Below are positions 1 through 9,600 of a stretch of 53,018 nt of DNA, piece after piece (within the stretch, counting starts at the first letter, position 1; the number at the start of each line of letters is the position of its first letter). Origin of the DNA: Stenotrophomonas maltophilia (GTDB lineage Bacteria; Pseudomonadota; Gammaproteobacteria; Xanthomonadales; Xanthomonadaceae); contig NZ_CP106759.1 of the NCBI RefSeq assembly GCF_025642255.1, positions 4,067,501-4,120,518 on the forward strand, in the 5' to 3' direction. Made by a program: the position numbers and the translations under genes. The notes under the pieces are model-generated. The model saw only the letters and a list, made by a program, of their open reading frames with translations, did not search any database and was not told the origin of the DNA.

Positions 1-116
1 CCTTTCTGGTCACTGCGTCGGGGATGTCGCTGGCGGGTATCGGTTCCGCCTTCTGGGGGCTGGTCGCTGGCGCGCTGTGCCTGCTGGTCCTGCGGCCACG
101 TGAGCCCCGCAGCTAG
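1..116 (+). CDS. BenE-family benzoate/H+ symporter, C-terminal fragment
   Basis: Only the last 37 codons lie in the window; the frame begins at base 3 and stops with TAG at 114-116. The peptide contains SGMSLAGIGSAFWGLVAGAL, a glycine-rich hydrophobic helix with the S-G-x-x-L-x-G-I-G-x-A-F-W-G-L pattern I associate with the C-terminal segment of BenE-type inner-membrane benzoate transporters, followed by a short Arg/Pro tail. The family call rests on this motif alone; another multi-helix transporter is possible. The stop overlaps the convergent DUF2628 gene by four bases. Confidence 0.55.
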   Translation, partial: FLVTASGMSLAGIGSAFWGLVAGALCLLVLRPREPRS

Positions 117-670
117 GCGCCGCCGAAGAGGTCCAACGCCTGCAGTGCGACGCTGAACGCGATGCCCAGGCCCAGGGCCAGCCGGCTGACGCCGCTGCGC
201 CGGTCGATATAGGCCTCGACGCGTGCGCCGTCACCCGCGCCGTCGGCTTCGGCGCGGGCGATCACCGCCCTGCAGCGGCGCAGATACAGCGCATTGGCCG
301 CCAGTGACACTGCGATCTTCAAGGCCAACGTCAACCCCCATATCGCCGCGTCGTCCATTCCGGCCAGCACGATGGCGGCACCCCCCACCATGCTGATCAG
401 GACGTAGGCCACCGCCATGCCGTACATACGCCGGTACAGCAGCCACTTGAAGTCGAACAGGAACGCGGCCCAGTTCCAGGGACGCGGCCAGCCCGGCGGA
501 TCCCGACGCAGCCGCCACAACTCGGCATAGACAGCGAAGTTGTCGGCCACCACGCGGGCGAGCCGTGGATGACGGTCATAGACCGCCATTGCGGCGTCCA
601 GGCTCGACGGCGCATCGCCGGCAACCGGCGCAGCGTAGGGATTGCCATCCGTGGCCGGATGTCCACTCAC
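113..670 (-). CDS. DUF2628-type small inner-membrane protein
   Basis: 185 residues. The N-terminal 60 residues are soluble and carry a short helical stretch (YDRHPRLARVVADNFAVYAELW). Next comes a W/F-rich segment (WNWAAFLFDFKWLLYRRMYG), then two or three hydrophobic helices (about residues 85-135 and 165-182). The 'WNWAAFLF...WllYRkMY' signature is that of DUF2628 proteins, whose function is not known. The ATG overlaps the stop of the upstream transglycosylase gene by four bases, so the two are probably translationally coupled and co-transcribed. Its 3' end overlaps the convergent transporter end. I see nothing that indicates a substrate or partner. Confidence 0.75.
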   Translation of the reverse strand: MSGHPATDGNPYAAPVAGDAPSSLDAAMAVYDRHPRLARVVADNFAVYAELWRLRRDPPGWPRPWNWAAFLFDFKWLLYRRMYGMAVAYVLISMVGGAAIVLAGMDDAAIWGLTLALKIAVSLAANALYLRRCRAVIARAEADGAGDGARVEAYIDRRSGVSRLALGLGIAFSVALQALDLFGGA

Positions 671-2832
671 AGTGGCGAGCTGGACAAGGTCTGTACCAGC
701 ACGTGGCGACCGGCCGGTGCGATGGTGATCACGTCGGGCCCGGCATTGGCCGCTTCCAGGCAGACGTAATCGCGCCAGCCGTCTCCCACGTCGGCCATCT
801 TCGCTGCCGCTTCCGCGCCAGGATTCCAGGCCACCAGCGAGCGGCTGCCTTCGGTACGGATCGTGATGCGACGCTTCAGCACCGGATCGCGCAGGACGTA
901 GTGGCCACCTGCCCCGGTATAGATGCGGTCACTGCGGCCCGGGTCGCGCGGATCGCGCAGGGACCACGGGCCCTGCTGGCGCCGCGCCTGTGCATAGTTC
1001 TCGAACTTGTCCAGATACTCCAGCCCGTCCACGCCATCGACTTCGACCTTGCTGGCATCGCCCACGCGGAAGTAGTTGTGCAGCGCCTGGGTGATCGTCA
1101 CCGGCACGGTGCCGGGATTGTCGGTCACCAGCTGCTGCCGTAGTTCACGGCCGATGCGCAGGGTCATGGCCAGGCGCAGGGCGAGGTTGTCCAATGCAGG
1201 GGGAGCCAATACGAGTTCGATGCTGCCGTCGTCCAGCCGGCGGGCCTCCTTCAGCTCCCACGGCAGGGTGCGCACGAAACCATGCGCGGGCACATCGTCG
1301 CCTTGCCCCTGTCGCCCGAAATACGGCCAGCACACCGGGCTGCCGCCGCGGATGGGGGTCGGCAATGCGGCACGGCGTGGCGAAAGCCACAGCAGATCGG
1401 GCTGCCCCTTGGGTACGAAGGAGAGCAGCTGGCCGCCGAACACACTGATGGCTGCGGTGGCCTGGGGGGTTTCCACCAGCCAGGCATCAAGCCCCTGGAA
1501 CTGGCCACTGCGTACGCCCTGGATCTGTTGCACGTTGGATCGACTCCGTATGGCCGGCGACTGCACGGCACTGTAGTTGCTGGGAAGCGTGAAGCGGGTG
1601 GAGGCCACCGCAGGCGGCGCCGCGCTCTGCAGCGCGCGCAGGATGCGTTGGCCGGCTCGTCCATCGGCCGTGCTCCATCCCAGGCGGCGCTGTTCGGCCT
1701 GGATCGCCCGGCGGCTGGCTGTGCCGATCATGCCATCAGCGGTACCGATATCATGCCCCCGCGCCAGCAGTAGGGTCTGCAGCTGACGGCGCTCATCACG
1801 GCCCAGCCCGGGGTCATCGGTCGGCCAGGCGGTGGCCAGGCCGCTGCCGCCGCGCAGGCGATCAGCCAGCGTCGCGATCGCCAGCGCATAGCTTTCGGCG
1901 GCGTTGTAGCTGTAGATCGCATCGTAGTTGCGGAACACCAGCAGGGCCGGCCCCTTGATGCCGGCGGGCAGCAGCAGTGCCGCCCGCGCGTCGGCAGCCA
2001 GACCCGCCGGAGCCAGCGCGCTGCCGTCCAGCGCTGTCACGCCCTGCGTACGCCATTCAGCCAGTGACCGGCGTTGGGTACGGCCGGCCAGGCTGGTATT
2101 GAAGCCGTCGGCAACACGCACCTCCATGCCCCACGGTTCTCCCGTGCGCCAGCCGGCGCGCTTGAGGTAGTTGGCGGTAGACGCCAGTGCGTCGGGAATG
2201 CTGCCGACCAGGTCACGGCGACCGTCGCCATCGCCGTCGACGGCGATGCGTGCGTAGGTGCTGGGCATGAACTGCGTATGGCCGAACGCGCCGGCCCAGG
2301 ACCCGGTCAGACCTTGAGCCTGCAGATCACCGCGATCGATCAGCGTGAGCAGGGCCAGCAGTTCGCCACGGAAGAACGCCTGCCGCCGGCCGGCGCAGGA
2401 CAGCGTCGCCAGCGACTGCAGCAGCGGACGCTTGCCGAATACACGGCCATAGTCGCTCTCCACGCCCCAGACGGCGACGATGGTGACCGGATCGACGCCA
2501 TACTGCGCGGCGATGCGATCAAGCAGGTCGCGGTGCTGCTGCAGCATGGCCCGTCCATCGTCGACGCGCTGGCGGTCCACCAGTGCAGCCAGGTAGTCCC
2601 AGATCGGGGTGGAGAATTCGGGCTGCGCATCCAGCAAGCCGAGCACGCTGGGATCAGGACGCAGGTCGGCGGTGATCGCACCGAAGCGGTCTGCGGCAAT
2701 GCCCTGGGTAGCTGCCGTTGCCTGCAGCTGTGCCAGACACCGGGTGAACGCGGGATCGGGCGGGGTCAGGTCGGGCGCCGTTGACGGCGCGGCCAGTGCC
2801 GCGGCCAGGCCGAGTGCGGTCAGGGTGGGCAT
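667..2832 (-). CDS. Lytic murein transglycosylase (MltB/SLT_2 type) fused to a D-hexose-6-phosphate mutarotase (YeaD-like)
   Basis: 721 residues in one uninterrupted frame. Residues 1-20 look like a Sec signal without a lipobox. Residues 28-330 are an MltB-type peptidoglycan lytic transglycosylase, with the catalytic Glu at E125 in VWGVESDYG and the motifs GHTQFMPSTYA and DGDGRRDL. Residues 340-403 resemble a peptidoglycan-binding domain. After a roughly 30-residue linker, residues 434-721 match an aldose-epimerase/YeaD mutarotase: AHGFVR with H517, ALHNYF with H585, GLEYLDK, and CLEAAN with E693. A mutarotase is normally a separate cytosolic protein. A GTG at 1533 (codon 434), with GGAG at 1544-1547 ten bases upstream, could start a stand-alone 288-residue mutarotase, which is the normal family length. 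A good GGAGG precedes the main ATG. Domain calls are secure; whether the product is one protein or two is open. Confidence 0.85.
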   Translation of the reverse strand: MPTLTALGLAAALAAPSTAPDLTPPDPAFTRCLAQLQATAATQGIAADRFGAITADLRPDPSVLGLLDAQPEFSTPIWDYLAALVDRQRVDDGRAMLQQHRDLLDRIAAQYGVDPVTIVAVWGVESDYGRVFGKRPLLQSLATLSCAGRRQAFFRGELLALLTLIDRGDLQAQGLTGSWAGAFGHTQFMPSTYARIAVDGDGDGRRDLVGSIPDALASTANYLKRAGWRTGEPWGMEVRVADGFNTSLAGRTQRRSLAEWRTQGVTALDGSALAPAGLAADARAALLLPAGIKGPALLVFRNYDAIYSYNAAESYALAIATLADRLRGGSGLATAWPTDDPGLGRDERRQLQTLLLARGHDIGTADGMIGTASRRAIQAEQRRLGWSTADGRAGQRILRALQSAAPPAVASTRFTLPSNYSAVQSPAIRSRSNVQQIQGVRSGQFQGLDAWLVETPQATAAISVFGGQLLSFVPKGQPDLLWLSPRRAALPTPIRGGSPVCWPYFGRQGQGDDVPAHGFVRTLPWELKEARRLDDGSIELVLAPPALDNLALRLAMTLRIGRELRQQLVTDNPGTVPVTITQALHNYFRVGDASKVEVDGVDGLEYLDKFENYAQARRQQGPWSLRDPRDPGRSDRIYTGAGGHYVLRDPVLKRRITIRTEGSRSLVAWNPGAEAAAKMADVGDGWRDYVCLEAANAGPDVITIAPAGRHVLVQTLSSSPL

Positions 2833-2917
2833 GGCGTCCTCCGTGTTGCCGGTGCTGACACCATACTAGAGGCTGAGCGACCGGCGATGCTGAAGCAGTT
2901 GCCGGCCGTTGGCCTCT

Positions 2918-3892
2918 CTAGAGCGTACGCAGCAGCCGCAGGCCGTAAGCTGGACTGTCAGCGTCCCAGCGCTGCGCAACCTGCAGGCCGGCCTGCCGCA
3001 CCAGCGCATCAAAGCCGTCATCGGTGTACTTGTGGCTGTACTCGACGCGGATCGCCTCACCGGCCTCGAAGTGGAAGGTGCGGCCATCGAGGTGGACGTC
3101 CTGCGCCCGCTGGCTGACCAGATCGGTCTCGATACGCAGACGTTCGGTGCTGTAACGGGCACGGTGGCGGAAGCCGTCCAGATCGAAGTCGCTGCCCACC
3201 TCACGGTTGAGGCGGACGAGCAGGTTGAGCGTGAATGCCGCGGTGATGCCTTCGGCGTCGTTGTAGGCGGCTTCGATCAGCGCGGGGTCCTTGTGCAGGT
3301 CGATGCCGATCAGGGCCAGGCCGTGGTCACCCATGGTCTGACGCATGGCCCGCAGCAGGGCGAGGGCGTCCTCGCCGGCAAAGTTGCCGAGCGTGGACCC
3401 CGGGAAGAACAGCAGGCGCCGCGCGGGCTCGCGCTCCGGTGCGGGCACGTCCACCGGACGGGTGAAGTCAGCGCAGACCGGCAGCATTTCCACGTCGGGA
3501 AGCGCGGGAGCGAGGTGATCGATGCTCGACAGCAGCGCCGCCCGGGAGATCTCGATGGGGGTGTAGGCCACGGGATCCTGCAGCGCGGCCAGCAACAGCG
3601 CGGTCTTGCGACCACTGCCGCTGCCCAGCTCGACCACGTGCAGGCGCGGGCCCACCACGCGTGCGATATCCGGCAGCACCCGATTCAGCAGGGCCAGCTC
3701 GGTGCGCGTGGGGTAGTACTCCGGCGTGTGGGTGATCTGTTCGAACAGGCGTGATCCGCGCGCATCATAGAAGTACTTCGACGGCAGCTGGCGCGCAGTG
3801 CGCGACAGTCCGGCCAGTGTGTCGGCGAGGATCTGCTCGCGGCTGGGCGTGAGATCGGTCAGCGCCTGCAGCGCATCCTGTACGGTGCTCAC
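2918..3892 (-). CDS. egtD: L-histidine N(alpha)-methyltransferase EgtD
   Basis: 324 residues, the usual EgtD length. EgtD trimethylates histidine with S-adenosylmethionine to give hercynine, the first step of ergothioneine synthesis, in the cytosol. Visible features are the family motif THTPEYYPTRTE (residues 54-65), the SAM-binding loop VVELGSGSGRKT (86-97), FFPGSTLGNF, and a C-terminal EYSHKYT. The start overlaps the egtB stop by four bases (ATGA), so the two form a translationally coupled pair. An imperfect hairpin follows the stop at about 2868-2917, but it has no clear U-run. Confidence 0.95.
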   Translation of the reverse strand: MSTVQDALQALTDLTPSREQILADTLAGLSRTARQLPSKYFYDARGSRLFEQITHTPEYYPTRTELALLNRVLPDIARVVGPRLHVVELGSGSGRKTALLLAALQDPVAYTPIEISRAALLSSIDHLAPALPDVEMLPVCADFTRPVDVPAPEREPARRLLFFPGSTLGNFAGEDALALLRAMRQTMGDHGLALIGIDLHKDPALIEAAYNDAEGITAAFTLNLLVRLNREVGSDFDLDGFRHRARYSTERLRIETDLVSQRAQDVHLDGRTFHFEAGEAIRVEYSHKYTDDGFDALVRQAGLQVAQRWDADSPAYGLRLLRTL

Positions 3893-5199
3893 GGCAGATC
3901 CCTCGCCAGGCGCAGGCCGGAGAACTGCCAGCGCGCAGGTGGCATGAAGAAGTTACGGTAGCTGGCGCGCACATGCCCGCGCGGGGTGGCACAGCTGCCG
4001 CCGCGCAGGACCCACTGCCCGCACATGAACTTGCCGTTGTACTCACCCAGATTGCCGGCGAACGGACGGAATCCGGGGTACGCGCCATAGGCGCTGCCGG
4101 TCCATTCCCAGACGTCGCCGAACAGCTGCCGCAGTCCCCTGCCCTGTGCTGCAGCAGGATGCAGATGATCGTCCTCGGCGAAATGGCCGGCGATCGGCTG
4201 CGACGTCGCGGCGGCCTCCCACTCGAATTCGCTGGGCAGGCGCGCACCGGCCCAGCGGGCATACGCATCGGCTTCGTAGTAGCTGAGATGGCACACCGGC
4301 GCATGCGCGTCGAGGTCGCGCCAGCCGCCGAGCGTGTATTCGCGCTGGAGGGCGTCATCCCAATAGAGTGGATGCTGCCAGTCCTCGCTTTCGCGCAGAG
4401 CCCACCCCTCACTGAGCCACCAGCGCGGATCGCGGTAACCGCCGGCTTCGACGAAGTCCCGGTACTCCGCGTTGCAGACCGGTCGATCAGCCAGCATGTG
4501 GGCCGGCAACAGCACGCGATGCGGTGGCGATTCGTTGTCGTAGGCGAAGGCGGCGTGTTGTGGCCATGCCGGTGCGCCGACGGTGACGATGCGCTCGGGA
4601 GATTCGATCCAGCCCAGCGGACTGGCTGCGCTGACGGCGGCGCGCAGGTCCTGGCGGTAGGGCGGATGCAGCGGATTGCACCAGAGCGCGTGCTTGATGT
4701 CGGTCAGCAGCAGCTCCTGGTGCTGCTGCTCGTGCTGCAGGCCCAGCTGGAGATGCTGCAGGGCTTCATCGTCAAGATCGCCATCGCGGAGACGCGTCAG
4801 CAGGTGTGCATCGACCTGCTGCCGGTAATCGAGTACCTGCTGAAGCGACGGGCGCGAGAGCAGGCCACGCTGCGGCCTGGCATGCGCCGGTCCAATACTC
4901 TTGTAGTAGCTGTTGAACAGGTAGTCCCACGCGGGGTCACATGCCGGTGCGCCGGATAGACCGGCCAGCACGAAGCGGTCGAAGAACCACGTGGTGTGCG
5001 CCAGATGCCATTTGCTCGGGCTGGCGTCCGCCATGCTCTGCAGCATGGCATCTTCGGCACTGAGCGGTTCGGCCAGCAGCACGCTGCGGGCGCGCGTCTG
5101 CGCATAGCGGTGGGCGAGTTCACGCTGCGGAGCAGCGACGGCGACGGTAGCGCTGTCCATGCAGCCAGCATCCAGCGGTGCGGGTGAGCGCAACGTCAT
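3889..5199 (-). CDS. egtB: Ergothioneine biosynthesis sulfoxide synthase EgtB
   Basis: 436 residues. EgtB is a non-haem iron enzyme that joins hercynine to a thiol donor using O2. The N-terminal DinB-like half carries the expected iron ligands: H68 in KWHLAHTTWFFDRF, and H156 and H160 in HEQQHQE. The C-terminal half is a formylglycine-generating-enzyme fold ending in RGGSCATPRGHVRASYRNFF. A second Met at residue 14 (MDSATVAVAAP) is an alternative start. It sits upstream of egtD with a four-base overlap. No egtA, egtC or egtE gene is nearby, so the sulfur donor (gamma-glutamylcysteine or free cysteine) cannot be told from context. Confidence 0.94.
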   Translation of the reverse strand: MTLRSPAPLDAGCMDSATVAVAAPQRELAHRYAQTRARSVLLAEPLSAEDAMLQSMADASPSKWHLAHTTWFFDRFVLAGLSGAPACDPAWDYLFNSYYKSIGPAHARPQRGLLSRPSLQQVLDYRQQVDAHLLTRLRDGDLDDEALQHLQLGLQHEQQHQELLLTDIKHALWCNPLHPPYRQDLRAAVSAASPLGWIESPERIVTVGAPAWPQHAAFAYDNESPPHRVLLPAHMLADRPVCNAEYRDFVEAGGYRDPRWWLSEGWALRESEDWQHPLYWDDALQREYTLGGWRDLDAHAPVCHLSYYEADAYARWAGARLPSEFEWEAAATSQPIAGHFAEDDHLHPAAAQGRGLRQLFGDVWEWTGSAYGAYPGFRPFAGNLGEYNGKFMCGQWVLRGGSCATPRGHVRASYRNFFMPPARWQFSGLRLARDLP

Positions 5200-5244
5200 G
5201 GCGTGACATCACGCCGTTCACATCGATGCCGTCGCGTAACCGGT

Positions 5245-5637
5245 TCAGATCGCGTCGAGGTAGTACCAGCGTCCGTCGATGCGCTCGAACCGGCTGTGCT
5301 CGTTCATTCTCACCGCACTGCCGCCGCCCACCCGGTAGCGGGCGGTGAATCGCACTTCGGCATGGTCGGGCCCATTCACCTGGTGCTCGTGGACGGTCAG
5401 GCCAAGCCAGTGCGTCCGCTGGCCGGGCGCCTCGTCCAGTGACAGCTCGGCGGGACGGGTGGCCGGATGCCAGGTGGCCCGCAGGTAGTCGGCCAGACCA
5501 CGCACGTACGCGCTGTAGCGCGAGCGCATCAGGCGCTCGGCGTCCGGTGCGGGCTCGCCGGCATGGAAGCGGCCGCAGCAGTCGGCGTAGTCCGTGGCGA
5601 GGCCACAGGGGCAGGAATCGGCAGGGTTTCGGCTCAT
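5245..5637 (-). CDS. YchJ-family SEC-C motif protein
   Basis: 130 residues starting at [12 protein letters not shown]. The N-terminus has a SEC-C-type zinc-binding cluster (C9, C11, C20, C21 in [18 protein letters not shown]). A YchJ/UPF0225 NTF2-like body follows, with the family motif [17 protein letters not shown] and a terminal RWYYLD. The molecular function of YchJ is not established. I chose this ATG because the zinc-motif peptide begins there in relatives; in-frame upstream Mets add only low-complexity sequence. It reads leftward 45 bp ahead of egtB, so co-transcription is possible. The 72 bp to the divergent TSUP gene must hold both promoters. Confidence 0.85.
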   Translation of the reverse strand: MSRNPADSCPCGLATDYADCCGRFHAGEPAPDAERLMRSRYSAYVRGLADYLRATWHPATRPAELSLDEAPGQRTHWLGLTVHEHQVNGPDHAEVRFTARYRVGGGSAVRMNEHSRFERIDGRWYYLDAI

Positions 5638-5709
5638 GAGGGTATTGTCGCTCGAGTCACGTCGGGCATCCATCGGCGATAGGCGTATGCTGTCGCGCCC
5701 CCACATTGA

Positions 5710-6498
5710 ATGATCCCCGTGCTGGAACTGGTTCCCCCCGAGTTGTGGTGGCTGGTGGTGATCGCCTTCATTGCCGGCCTGGTCGATGCTGCCGTGGGTG
5801 GAGGGGGACTGGTACAGCTGCCCGGCCTGTTCACCGTGCTGCCCCAGCAGACGCCGGCGATGCTGTTCGGTACCAACAAGTTCAGTTCGATGTTCGGCAC
5901 GGCGGCGGCGGCGTGGCGCTATGCACGCAACGTGCGGTTCCCCTGGAAGCCGGTACTGTTCGCCGCGGGCACGGCATTCGTGTTCTCGTTCGCCGGGGCT
6001 ACGGCGGTGAGCCTGCTGCCCAAGGATGCCGTGCGGCCGCTGGTGCTGGTGCTGCTGGTGGCGATGCTGGCCTACACCCTGTGGAAGAAGGATTTCGGCG
6101 CGCTGCACCGGCCGCAGGAGATCGGCCGGCGCGAACTGACCATCGCGCTGGTGATCGGCGCTGCGATCGGCTTCTACGATGGATTCTTCGGGCCAGGCAC
6201 CGGCAGCTTCCTGATCTTCCTGTTCGTGCGCTTCTTCGGCCTGGACTTCCTGCGTGCGTCGGCCGCATCGAAGGTCGTGAACCTGGCGACGAACATGGCG
6301 GCGATCTCGTTCTTCGTGCCGACCGGCAACATCCTGTGGTTGTTCGCGCTGCCGATGGCCACGGCCAACATCATCGGTTCGGTGGTGGGCACGCGGCTGG
6401 CACTGAAAGGCGGCACGCCGTTCATCCGCAAACTGTTCGTGGGCCTGGTGGTGGTGCTGATCGCGCGGATGGCGTGGGATACGTTCCGCGGTTCGTGA
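5710..6498 (+). CDS. TSUP-family (TauE/SafE-like) inner-membrane transporter
   Basis: 262 residues, almost wholly hydrophobic, with about eight predicted helices in two repeated halves. The paired TSUP signatures are visible: [20 protein letters not shown] near residue 20, and the second-half copy [17 protein letters not shown] near residue 160. TSUP proteins export or import sulfur-containing or organic anions. The substrate here cannot be deduced. The gene stands alone: divergent to ychJ and convergent to the Mks/Jet operon, from which it is separated by 105 bp holding an inverted pair of SMAG repeats. Confidence 0.9.
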   Translation: MIPVLELVPPELWWLVVIAFIAGLVDAAVGGGGLVQLPGLFTVLPQQTPAMLFGTNKFSSMFGTAAAAWRYARNVRFPWKPVLFAAGTAFVFSFAGATAVSLLPKDAVRPLVLVLLVAMLAYTLWKKDFGALHRPQEIGRRELTIALVIGAAIGFYDGFFGPGTGSFLIFLFVRFFGLDFLRASAASKVVNLATNMAAISFFVPTGNILWLFALPMATANIIGSVVGTRLALKGGTPFIRKLFVGLVVVLIARMAWDTFRGS

Positions 6499-6514
6499 GG
6501 GACGTTATGAAATG

Positions 6515-6583
6515 GTAGGTGCCAACCTTGGTTGGCACGTTGTTTCAGGTCGCGAAGAGCAGCCGAGCATGGCTCGGCTCTAC
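6515..6583. repeat. Inverted pair of SMAG (GTAG) stem-loop repeats
   Basis: First unit 6515-6538 (plus orientation): GTAG followed by a perfect GTGCCAACC/GGTTGGCAC stem. Second unit 6561-6583 (minus orientation): AGCCGAGC/GCTCGGCT stem ending in CTAC. The GTAG ends face outward. The pair lies between the convergent TSUP and mksB genes, where it could fold in both transcripts. Confidence 0.85.
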
Positions 6584-6603
6584 AGGTGGATTGCCCGAGG
6601 CGG

Positions 6604-9600
6604 TCAGGCTTCGGCTTCCTCCGGTTCATTGGCCTGCTGGCGGCTGCGCTCGGGCAGCTTCAGGCGCCTTCCTTCTTCGTCGTACTCGATCAGCAGCACG
6701 CCCGAATCGTGGCGGCCACTGATCTCGACGAAGCAGGCACCACCGATGAAAGGCTCCAGCGTCATCACCGACTTCAGCGGCGTGGCGACCACCATCTGGA
6801 AACCGAAGTTGTCGAAGATGTTCATCGCCAGCGCGGTGAACTCGTTGTCGGCCTTGTCGAAGGCCTCGTCGAGCACGACCGCCGCGTAACTGGGCAGCTG
6901 GCTGTCAGCGCCGCCGAGCTGGTAACGCAGCGCTGCGGCCAGGCAGGTGGTGGCGAGCTTCTGCCGCTGGCCACCGGACTTGCCGGCGCCGCTGCGGTAG
7001 ATTTCCACCTGCTGGCGCGTTTCCGCATCGAGTTCGACGCCGATGAACTCCACATGCATGCGCACGTCCAGGACCAGCTCGCGCCAGCGCTTGTCCTCAC
7101 CTTCCTGCGAACCCAGGCGGTTGACCAGCTGGCGCAGCACGGTGAACTGTGACTCCGCCAGTTCACGCTGCTCGGTCTGCTGCTGCGACAGCACTTCGCG
7201 CAGCTGCAGCTGGAACTCCAGCACTTCCGGCAGCCGGCGGTCGCTCAATTCGATGGTCAGCAGGGTGCCCCGGTTGAACGGCACCTGCTCCAGGCTGGCG
7301 TTGACTTCGTCCAGGCGCTGGCCAATCGACTTGCGAGCCTCGGCGCTGTGGCGCTGCAGGGCCAGCAGGTTGTTCTTGCTCTGGTTCTGCAGCAGATCGA
7401 AGAAGCGTTCCTCATGCTGCGGCAGGCCATCGCGTTCGAGACGGTCGAGGCGGGCGAGGAAGTCCTCGGCCGACGCCACCGATGCGGTGAAGTCGCCGGA
7501 TTCTTCCGGCCACTGCTGGATGAAGCGGCGGAAGCAGCCGACCAGCTGGTTTTCGATACGGTTGAGGTCCTGCTGCGAGGACGACAACTGTTCGTTCAGC
7601 GCGTTGCTGACCTGGCGCATGTGCGCTTCCAGCGTTTCCAGGCTGAGCGGGCCCTGTTGCTGCAACCGCTCTGCCAGGCCGCTCTCCTGCGCTTCGGCCA
7701 GCGTTGGCAGAACCAGCGCGCGGCTCTGCTGGCGCGCGCGGTCGAGGCGGTCACGTTCCCGGACCAGCTGGCCGCGCTCGACGCGGACATCCTCATAGGT
7801 GCGTCGGGCCTGCTCGATGTCGGCGCGCACGGCGTCGATCTGCTGTGCCAGCCTGGCCAGGTCGGCATTCCCTTCGCGCAGGTCGCGCAGGCTGGCTTCG
7901 ATGTCGGTCAGGCGCTGCTGGGGCGCGGCGACGTCGATCTCGTTCCATTGGATACCCGCGAGCTCGTGGCAGGCCAGGCGGCGCTCGTTGTCACGATCGC
8001 GCTGGCCACGCAGGCTCGCGATATCGGTCTCGCAGCTGGCGATGCGCTTGGCCAGTTCCTGCGCCTCACGTTCGAACGCACCGACCTTGTCGTGATTGTT
8101 GAAACCGAGAATCCAGCGACGGCGGTCGCCCACGGCACTGCGGTCGTCCTTCTCGAAGCGATCGCCCGGATGCTTGACCTGGCCTTCGCGGGTGATGCCG
8201 CGGTCGACGTTGCGCAGCTGCCTGGCATCCACGCATTCGTAGTCGAATCGCTTGCCCAGCTCACGCCGCAGCCAGCTCTCGAACACGTGGTCGCGCAGCT
8301 CCAGCTTGTGCAGCAGCGACTTCGCCGATGGTTCGCGGGCGAACGCCTCGTCGTTGCGGCGCACGCGGTAGTAGGTGAAGCGCATGCCGAGGTGGGTGCG
8401 GTTCACCCAGTCGGCAACCGCGTTGTAGTGCTTGTCGTCAACCAGCAGCGACAGCGCGAAGCCACCCAGCACGCGTTCGATCGCACCCTGCCAGCCCTGT
8501 TCTTCGGAGCGGACCTGGATCAGCTCGCCGACGAACGGCAACGCCACCTCGGAAATGCCGGTCTCTTCCGCCAACCGTGCACGCAGCTTCTGCATCGGCG
8601 CCGGAATGTTGGAGGGCGTGCGCTGCATCGCGTCAAGTTCGAGGCGGACTTCAGCGAAGCGACGCTCGTCATCGCGCTTGCCACCGAGGCGCTCGCTGAT
8701 GGCATCGTCCAGCGAGGCCGAAGCGCGCTGGCGATCCTGCAGTTCGTTCTGCGCACGCTCGACCAGTTCGGCGAAGCCATGGGCATCGTCGGGCAGTTCG
8801 GCCTGCAGTTTCCGTGCGGCTTCCTGCGCCTGGTCGCGCTTGGCCTTGCGGCGATCGCGCTCGGCTTCGGCGCGGCCCTGCTCACGCTCCAGCTCTTCGA
8901 TGCGCTCGCCGCCCTGCTGACGCCGCTGCAGTTCCAGCTCGGCCAGGCGTTCGCTGTGGTTGTCCAGCGCAGCGCGGCGCTGCGCCTCTTCCCCCAGCAG
9001 GCCACGGTCACGCACGTCCATCTCGCGCAGGCGCGCTTCGATCAGCGCCTGACGGCGGCTCTCGCGGAAACTGTCGACGCCCAGCTTGAGCGCCTCGTCG
9101 TCACCGCGCTGCCGGTGCATTTCCTTCAAATCGGCGTAATAGGCGCGCGCCGGCAACAGCGTCTCCACCTGGCGACGGGCGGTGACCACCGCCTGATGGG
9201 CCCCGTCAAGCTCGGCGAAATCACTCACCAGGCGCTCGGCGGCGTCGAACGTCTTCGGCGTGTCGAGCATGAAGTCGCGCAGGAAGACGTTGAGATCACC
9301 CAGGTTCTTCGCTGATTGCGTCTTGTGCAGCAGGCGCAGCGCCATCTCGTTGTCGATGCCGAGCAGGTCGCGGAAGCGCTCGGCATAGCCGGAGAAGGTG
9401 TCGAAGTGGTGGACGTCGGCCAGCTTCTGCTTGAGCTTGCGCAGGTCCAGATCGAAGCCGCCCAGATCCTTGGCGATGTCGAACGGACGCTCGGCGATCA
9501 TGTAGTGCTTGCGCACGTCGCCGGCCGAGGTGCCGTTGCCGGAGATCCACAACAGGCGCACCAGGCTGACCACGCGGCCGTCGCCGGCGCGGTACTCCAG

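Noticed and set aside
2866..2917. Imperfect hairpin after egtD (AGAGGC/GCCTCT with inner CCGGC/GCCGG)
   Set aside because: Interrupted stem and no U-run; not convincing as a terminator, so not listed as a feature.
7348..9315. 655-codon open frame on the plus strand opposite mksB
   Set aside because: High-GC antisense shadow of a well-supported gene; no family resemblance.
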